DNA from: a virus
DNA length: 34,250 nt
IMG/VR virus record: IMGVR_UViG_3300035698_010279
Span: 1 to 34,250 of that record
Reading direction: 5' to 3' (one strand)
Below the pieces are notes generated by a model, which saw only the letters and a list, made by a program, of their open reading frames with translations, made no database searches and was not told the DNA's origin. The translations under genes and the position numbers were made by a program. Numbering within the stretch: the first letter of the stretch is position 1; each line of letters opens with the position of its first letter. Below are positions 30,261-34,250 of the stretch, one piece after another.

Positions 30261-30745
30261 CATTTTTCTCCTGTTGTTGGTGGTTCTCTTATAAGAGTAT
30301 ACTCCACACATTTCCGGTTTACAAGTTTAAGGTCCAGATCCCACCCAACTTTGTATGTCCGGACCACAACCCTGTCGATCCAGTCCGGCAGCAGTCCACT
30401 GGCGAGGTCATACCAGTAACCCTTCCCAGGCTTGGTAGCGACGACCTGGAAGGTGCTTGCCAGGGTCGGCGAGGGGCCGATCAGGACTGACCCCCCAGCC
30501 TTGTAGAACACTTCGAAGGAGCACCTGCCAACGCGGTCCAGGCCAGCCTTCAAGATAACGTGGTCACTGTTCTTCGTCTTCGTGGTGTTCACTGCAATCT
30601 TCACGCTCCCGATGTTGGCGGCAGTGTCAAGAGGCTCGAAGATGTAGGTCATCCCTTCCCAGCCACCGATGGTGAGACCGGCGTTACCGAAGTAGAGGAG
30701 CACCCCGATGATGATCTTAACTTGCATTTTCCTTGAAAAGATCAT
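30260..30745 (-). CDS. Hypothetical exported/membrane-anchored protein
   Basis: A 161-residue protein with a short hydrophobic N-terminal segment (about residues 8-27, VKIIIGVLLYFGNAGLTIGG) that may be a signal peptide or anchor, followed by a beta-rich domain (GSVKIAVNTTKTKNSDHVIL, YWYDLASGLLPDWIDRVVVR). No family recognised. The start at 30745 has GGAGG close upstream and an ATGA overlap with the preceding gene; Met7 (30727) with AAGGAAA is an alternative. Its end contains a promoter for the next gene. Confidence 0.6.
   Translation of the reverse strand: MIFSRKMQVKIIIGVLLYFGNAGLTIGGWEGMTYIFEPLDTAANIGSVKIAVNTTKTKNSDHVILKAGLDRVGRCSFEVFYKAGGSVLIGPSPTLASTFQVVATKPGKGYWYDLASGLLPDWIDRVVVRTYKVGWDLDLKLVNRKCVEYTLIREPPTTGEK
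30296..30324 (-). promoter_or_regulatory. Sigma-70 promoter P3
   Basis: On the minus strand TTGTAA (30324-30319) and TATACT (30301-30296) are 17 bases apart and the spacer ends in GGAG directly before the -10 box. It lies inside the end of the 30260-30745 gene and would give a leader of about 30 bases before the diphosphohydrolase-like gene. The -35 box is weaker (4 of 6) than in the other two members of the family. Confidence 0.65.
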
Positions 30746-30999
30746 GAATCCTCCACTATACTTTTGGTCACTGGGTGAACTTTTACATTGTTGCCACCGT
30801 CAACGACGTGCTGGGCAAACTGTCTACAGAAGAGTAGGGCCTCGTGCCAACAGGTTGCTTGGTAAACTGCGAGGCTCTTTCCGTTGGCGTAGTTGGCTAC
30901 GACTGAGAAGAAGCCAGCCCCCGGCAGCATCTTCACTTTGAAGGCAGTCGGGCTCCCGATGTCTACTTCTATACCGTTCAGGTGTTTGAAAGTTGCCAT
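30742..30999 (-). CDS. Hypothetical small protein
   Basis: An 85-residue beta-rich protein with VKMLPGAGFFSVVANYANG and a helical CWHEALLFCRQFAQHVV; no family recognised. It starts 1 base after the DNA polymerase stop (TGATATG) with GGAGGAGA as ribosome-binding site and overlaps the next gene by 4 bases, so it is co-translated with the polymerase operon. Confidence 0.65.
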   Translation of the reverse strand: MATFKHLNGIEVDIGSPTAFKVKMLPGAGFFSVVANYANGKSLAVYQATCWHEALLFCRQFAQHVVDGGNNVKVHPVTKSIVEDS

Positions 31000-31000
31000 A

Positions 31001-33079
31001 TCACTTCTCCTCCAGTGGTGGTTCCCATGGGATTAACTTCCCGGCCTTATCGAAGACCGGCTCGGCCCGCTTGTCCCATCTCATCATTGCGGCTGCCTCT
31101 GTGGCTATGGGCACGTCCGTCAACACCTCGGCCATGGAGTTGTCCATGATCTCGCTGATCTTCAATGCTGCCTCATCCACCCGGTCGAGAGGAGCCTCGG
31201 CGATGACTTCATCATGGATGAATGCGAGGATGTTTATCCCCTTCAGATGACCTATCTTGGATGCCTTGACGGTATTGAAAACAGCCAGTTTCGCTCCCTC
31301 GGCTGAAGGGCTTTGCATGGACAGGCCATTGCAGGCGGCGCAGTAGGCTGCACCCCTTCTGAGCATCCCTCCAGGAGTCGTATACTTGTAGGTGTCTGGA
31401 CGCATGGGGTCCTCACACTGGTTGTTGATGTGCTTGAAGAACTGTGGCATCTCGGTGTAGGTCTGGAGCCAAATCTCCTTCATCATGGCGGCTTGGGCCT
31501 CCGTCATGTCCACACCGTAGGTTCCCTTGGCGAACGTGACGAGTGTCGCTGGCCCTAGTCCCCCAGGAAGCCCCAGGCCCACTGGCTTGGCGAACTTCCT
31601 CCAGTGCTTGAAGAAGGCTTTCTCCACCTTGTCGCCGGTCTTGAGCCCAAGGAATGCCTTGTAAATCGCGTCCGGGTCCTCTGCTCCGATCCTGGCGCAG
31701 TAGAGAGGGAAGATGTCGTCCAAGTGATATGCCAGTTGACCCCCCAGGTAGGCATGGAGGTCATACCCTGCCAGGAGCTTGTCCCGGTGAACGGACCTCT
31801 TGAAGAGCCCGAAAGTCTGGTGGGCGACGGAGCACAGTTCCAGCGCGGAGTAGTCAATACTGATCAGGGCGTGCCCTGGGCGGGGAATGAAGCACCCTCT
31901 GGCCCTCGGATCGACCTGTTGGATGTTGGTAGAGGGGTAGGGCTCCAGGCTCCCATGGGCGTTCCCATAGGACGACGTGCGACCTGTCTCCTTCAGGATG
32001 GAATAGTTCGGGTGAACCTTGTCAGCATTCAGCCTGGGCAGTTCCGTCCCGGCCAACCTCTGGAGCTTCTGCCGGTGTTGGTAGACCTTCAGGACAGGTG
32101 ACAGGAGAGCGAGTGGAATGATGGTAGATTCGCTGGCAGATACATTGCTCTTTTTGCCCTCTGTGCCATCGTTCGTCATGATCACTTTGAGACCATTGGC
32201 CTCACACACATCCTCAATGATGGAGTGGAGGACCTTCGTGTTGATCGAGGGCTTCTTCGCCTTCTTCAGCTTCGGGGTGCCGTCCTCATTCAGGGCACCG
32301 TTCTTGTAGGGCATGGGAGGTAATCCTGACCGGAGTATTCCAGCGTCCACCAGGGGCTGCATCTTCTCTGGGGTCAGCTCCTCAGCCAACTCGGCAGCCA
32401 GCTCATCCCTTGCCTCCCGGTCGATGTGTATTCCCGTCACGGTCATTTTCCTGAGAGCGAAGTCCGTGGCGGTCTGGAAGAACTCCGTGGCAGTCGTGGC
32501 GCACTGTTCTTCGATCTTCCGAACCTCCTGGGCCTGATACACTCCCATGGTGTTCTCGGCATCTTCCACAGCGTATTTATACGCCTCTTCTGGGTAGTCG
32601 TCGATCTTCATACCTTCCAACTCAGCATACCTGAGCCGCCAGATATCGTCGCCCTCCTTCTCGTCAGACCTGTCCATACCGAGGTATCTCTTCTCCAGGT
32701 CAGACAATGAATAAGAGAGCCTGCTGACTGCACCGTTCTCCATCTCCATCTTATCAATGGCTCCGAAGGTGGAGAGGTTGAGGAGCTTCTCCCTGATCAT
32801 CGTGTCTGTGATCTGGTCACGCCCTAGCTTCGCCCAGATGAGTGGCTCAAGGGACGGCCAGGTCTTGGCAATCACTGTCAGATCAAATGCAGCGTAATGG
32901 AAGACCAAGGTATCATCACCCTTGAACAGCTTCGTCAGGATCTCTAGGGTGTGGGGGTCGCAGTGTGCGCGGAGTTCTGACTGACCCTTGGAGTTGGCGA
33001 ATGAGACACAGATAACGTCCGGGGCAACCTGGTCTGCTGCCATGAGCTTGGTCTCTGTGTCGATGGTGATGATTTCCAT
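31001..33079 (-). CDS. Family A DNA polymerase with 3'-5' exonuclease, Leu762 type
   Basis: A 692-residue phage PolA without a 5' nuclease domain. The exonuclease has the DEDDy set: Asp7 and Glu9 in TIDTET, Asp66 in YAAFD, Tyr169 and Asp173 in YAVED. The polymerase has motif A (Asp409-Glu414, DYSALEL), motif B (Arg494 and Lys498 in RKFAKPVGLGLPGG) and motif C (HDEVIAE, Asp623 and Glu624). The residue equal to E. coli Phe762 is Leu502 and the Tyr766 position is missing (a two-residue shorter O-helix end). It starts with AGGAG 9 bases upstream, one base after the zinc-ribbon gene stop. It replicates the phage genome. Confidence 0.95.
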   Translation of the reverse strand: MEIITIDTETKLMAADQVAPDVICVSFANSKGQSELRAHCDPHTLEILTKLFKGDDTLVFHYAAFDLTVIAKTWPSLEPLIWAKLGRDQITDTMIREKLLNLSTFGAIDKMEMENGAVSRLSYSLSDLEKRYLGMDRSDEKEGDDIWRLRYAELEGMKIDDYPEEAYKYAVEDAENTMGVYQAQEVRKIEEQCATTATEFFQTATDFALRKMTVTGIHIDREARDELAAELAEELTPEKMQPLVDAGILRSGLPPMPYKNGALNEDGTPKLKKAKKPSINTKVLHSIIEDVCEANGLKVIMTNDGTEGKKSNVSASESTIIPLALLSPVLKVYQHRQKLQRLAGTELPRLNADKVHPNYSILKETGRTSSYGNAHGSLEPYPSTNIQQVDPRARGCFIPRPGHALISIDYSALELCSVAHQTFGLFKRSVHRDKLLAGYDLHAYLGGQLAYHLDDIFPLYCARIGAEDPDAIYKAFLGLKTGDKVEKAFFKHWRKFAKPVGLGLPGGLGPATLVTFAKGTYGVDMTEAQAAMMKEIWLQTYTEMPQFFKHINNQCEDPMRPDTYKYTTPGGMLRRGAAYCAACNGLSMQSPSAEGAKLAVFNTVKASKIGHLKGINILAFIHDEVIAEAPLDRVDEAALKISEIMDNSMAEVLTDVPIATEAAAMMRWDKRAEPVFDKAGKLIPWEPPLEEK

Positions 33080-33080
33080 A

Positions 33081-33338
33081 TCACCCGCTCCTGGGCAAGG
33101 TGTCAGGCCCTGGGATGTTTTCCTGCTTCTCCCGCCTCACCTGCTCCTTGAAGGATTCGTTCTTGCTCTTGATCGACTTGCCAGGCCAGCCACCTCCCTT
33201 GAGGATGAAGTTGCCTGATCCGATCCTCTTCACCATCTGGGCACCGCACTTGCAGGCGCGGGGGGACGAGTCTGACATTGGATGATCGATGTCCATCTCT
33301 GCCCCACAAGCCCTACACCAATATTCGTAAATCGCCAT
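33081..33338 (-). CDS. Small FmdB-like zinc-ribbon protein
   Basis: An 85-residue protein beginning AIYEYWCRACGAEMDIDHP and continuing ACKCGAQMVKRIGSGNFIL, a two-pair Cys zinc ribbon of the FmdB/regulatory type (Cys-X2-Cys and Cys-X-Cys). It ends with a basic, charged tail. The start at 33338 has GGGAGAGG upstream; an upstream longer frame crosses a terminator and is rejected. It precedes the polymerase gene by one base, suggesting a replication- or transcription-linked role. Confidence 0.75.
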   Translation of the reverse strand: MAIYEYWCRACGAEMDIDHPMSDSSPRACKCGAQMVKRIGSGNFILKGGGWPGKSIKSKNESFKEQVRREKQENIPGPDTLPRSG

Positions 33339-33357
33339 CTCACCTCTCCCATTGATT

Positions 33358-33389
33358 GAAAAATAACGGGGGAGGTTGCCCTCCCCCGT
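33358..33389 (-). terminator. Intrinsic terminator after ssDNA-binding-like gene
   Basis: Minus-strand hairpin with a perfect 10-bp stem ACGGGGGAGG/CCTCCCCCGT (33380-33389 with 33366-33375), 4-base loop, followed by TATTTTTC. It lies between the gene at 33416-33928 and the zinc-ribbon gene. The polymerase genes downstream would then depend on read-through, since no promoter fits in the remaining 20 bases. Confidence 0.9.
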
Positions 33390-33415
33390 GCGGGCCGGAT
33401 TCACAGTAGTTTTAC

Positions 33416-33928
33416 TCAGCCCGCGAGTAGTGTATCAATCTCGGCCTGGGTAAGGCTCAGTTTCATGTTTGCCATGCCCACCCGGTCTTCCACCTCTTCG
33501 GTGGGGAGGGTCCGTTTGTAGTCGATGACCGTAAACGGTTTTCCCGCACGGGTCTCGATGTCCCTGGCGATGACTTCGATGACCTTGCCAGAGAGAGGCT
33601 GGTCTACGGACACGACCTCTTCAGCGGTTTCTTCGTCCACGTCATCGGCCTCGGCACCGGCGAGATTGGCGACCATTCCTTTGAAGTTCCCAAGGAAGGA
33701 ATCCTTGTCCGCCATGAGGAGATGGGTGGCTTCTTCGCCTGGGCGATGGGGCTCTTCGACCTTGTTGTCGAGGCTCTCCAGGACCACCATTTCTACGGCA
33801 ATGAACGGAATGTCCTTGCGGCTGGTGTCCTGCTTGATGTTCCGAAGGAAGGCCAGGTAGTGCCCGGCCCGCATGTAGTTGCCACCTTTTGAAACTTTGG
33901 CGGCCTTGATCTTCTTGAAAATGCTCAT
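33416..33928 (-). CDS. Putative phage ssDNA-binding protein
   Basis: A 170-residue protein. The start KKIKAAKVSKGGNYMRAGHY and strands such as FIAVEMVVLESLDNKV resemble a family of OB-fold-like phage proteins found beside PolA genes and often annotated as ssDNA-binding. The C-terminus (about residues 100-165) is acidic to mixed. The start at 33928 was chosen for AAGGAAA upstream and the N-terminal match; an upstream in-frame ATG at 33979 falls in the promoter region. It is driven by the promoter at 33998-34026 and ended by an intrinsic terminator, so it is a single-gene unit, as expected for a protein needed in large amounts. Confidence 0.55.
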   Translation of the reverse strand: MSIFKKIKAAKVSKGGNYMRAGHYLAFLRNIKQDTSRKDIPFIAVEMVVLESLDNKVEEPHRPGEEATHLLMADKDSFLGNFKGMVANLAGAEADDVDEETAEEVVSVDQPLSGKVIEVIARDIETRAGKPFTVIDYKRTLPTEEVEDRVGMANMKLSLTQAEIDTLLAG

Positions 33929-33997
33929 TTGTCTTTTCCTTTTCTTTACACTCGCAGTTGCTGTGTCAATTGTGAGCACTTGTGTGCTCGATATGGA

Positions 33998-34026
33998 ACT
34001 ATACTCTACGATTCGCCGTTTGTCAA
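33998..34026 (-). promoter_or_regulatory. Sigma-70 promoter P2
   Basis: On the minus strand a perfect -35 TTGACA (34026-34021) and -10 TATAGT (34003-33998) with a 17-base spacer ending in TAGAG. It overlaps the end of the 34006-34194 gene and reads into the ssDNA-binding-like gene with a leader of about 60 bases. It is the strongest match of the three to the common pattern. Confidence 0.85.
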
Positions 34027-34194
34027 GTCCTTTTCCATGTTGTTTGCGGCTTCCCTGGCAATCCGGCGGCGAAGGATCTCTTCATCCATGAGGTCACCCT
34101 CTCGCAGGTTGGGGTGGCCTTCGGTCGCATCGAAAACCTCAGCCTCGATTTGGAGGGCTTCCCAGTCGATTGCTGTTTTGTATTCACTGCCCAT
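34006..34194 (-). CDS. Hypothetical small acidic helical protein
   Basis: A 62-residue protein (MGSEYKTAIDWEALQIEAEV) rich in Glu and helix formers, with no family recognised. The start ATG at 34192-34194 has AAGGAGG about 6 bases upstream, a strong site. Its end overlaps the promoter for the ssDNA-binding-like gene. It is the last full gene before the right edge of the window. Confidence 0.6.
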   Translation of the reverse strand: MGSEYKTAIDWEALQIEAEVFDATEGHPNLREGDLMDEEILRRRIAREAANNMEKDLTNGES

Positions 34195-34213
34195 TAGATT
34201 CCTCCTTTTCTGT

Positions 34214-34250
34214 TCAAACGTTTCCTTGGTAGCCGAATTGGTCCACCAAC
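34214..34250 (-). CDS. Possible end of a gene entering from the right edge
   Basis: The right edge on the minus strand can be read LVDQFGYQGNV followed by TGA (34216-34214), which looks like the C-terminus of an upstream gene. With only 11 codons visible the frame cannot be proven; a second frame is also open (ending at 34195). No function can be given. Confidence 0.25.
   Translation of the reverse strand, partial: LVDQFGYQGNV

Noticed and set aside
30755-30760. TATAGT on the minus strand before the 30260-30745 gene
   Set aside because: There is no acceptable -35 box at 16-18 bases and the sequence codes for the end of the 30742-30999 protein.
1-34250. tRNA genes, CRISPR arrays, integrase or attachment sites
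   Set aside because: None could be recognised by reading the sequence; no cloverleaf, regular repeat-spacer pattern or recombinase motif was seen.

Overview
This window is part of a tailed double-stranded DNA bacteriophage (or prophage) genome with a lambda-type siphovirus structural module. The evidence is a nearly complete, recognisable set of head and tail genes in lambda order, dense packing with many 4-base start/stop overlaps, and no host housekeeping genes. Promoters of bacterial sigma-70 type and intrinsic terminators with T-tracts show a bacterial host. The host itself cannot be named from this sequence. No integrase, repressor, tRNA, CRISPR array or attachment site was recognised.

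Almost everything is coded on the minus strand, so it reads from right to left. From 34250 to 26609 lies a DNA-metabolism and modification block. It holds a small gene, a putative ssDNA-binding protein, a zinc-ribbon protein, a family A DNA polymerase with Leu at the '762' position, two small unknown genes, a dATP/dGTP diphosphohydrolase-like protein, a Rossmann/DUF115-like protein, a family 24 methyltransferase, two glycosyltransferase-like proteins and a RuvC-like resolvase. Two strong sigma-70 promoters and one intrinsic terminator punctuate it.

From 26612 back to 24515 a two-gene unit on the plus strand carries the portal protein and a basic, possibly virion-morphogenesis protein. It converges on the resolvase gene (both stop codons sit in the loop of one hairpin) and diverges from the other head genes. 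From 24374 to 4803 the minus strand carries, in lambda order: XkdF-like protease with a nested scaffold (C/Nu3), decoration protein (D), major capsid protein (E), three connector/terminator-type genes, tail tube (V), chaperones with a probable -1 frameshift (G/GT), tape measure (H), two paralogous lectin-fold-like proteins, distal tail protein, Fe-S-type hub protein (L), a small hub-associated protein, tip protein (J), a modular beta-helix fibre and its assembly chaperone.

A near-consensus promoter at 4769-4797 then starts a third minus-strand unit. It encodes several small and membrane proteins, an HtrA-like serine protease, a candidate small terminase and two holin/lysis-like membrane proteins. 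Next come a truncated terminase large-subunit paralogue with damaged Walker motifs, an HNH endonuclease, and the start of a second terminase large subunit that runs off the left edge. No endolysin was recognised in the window.

The points most worth following are the dead-looking terminase paralogue separated from the second terminase by an HNH gene, the inverted portal unit, the glycosyltransferase/methyltransferase cluster, the HtrA-like protease, the frameshift and nested-start devices in the morphogenesis genes, and a small family of promoters sharing GAG directly before a TATANT -10 box.
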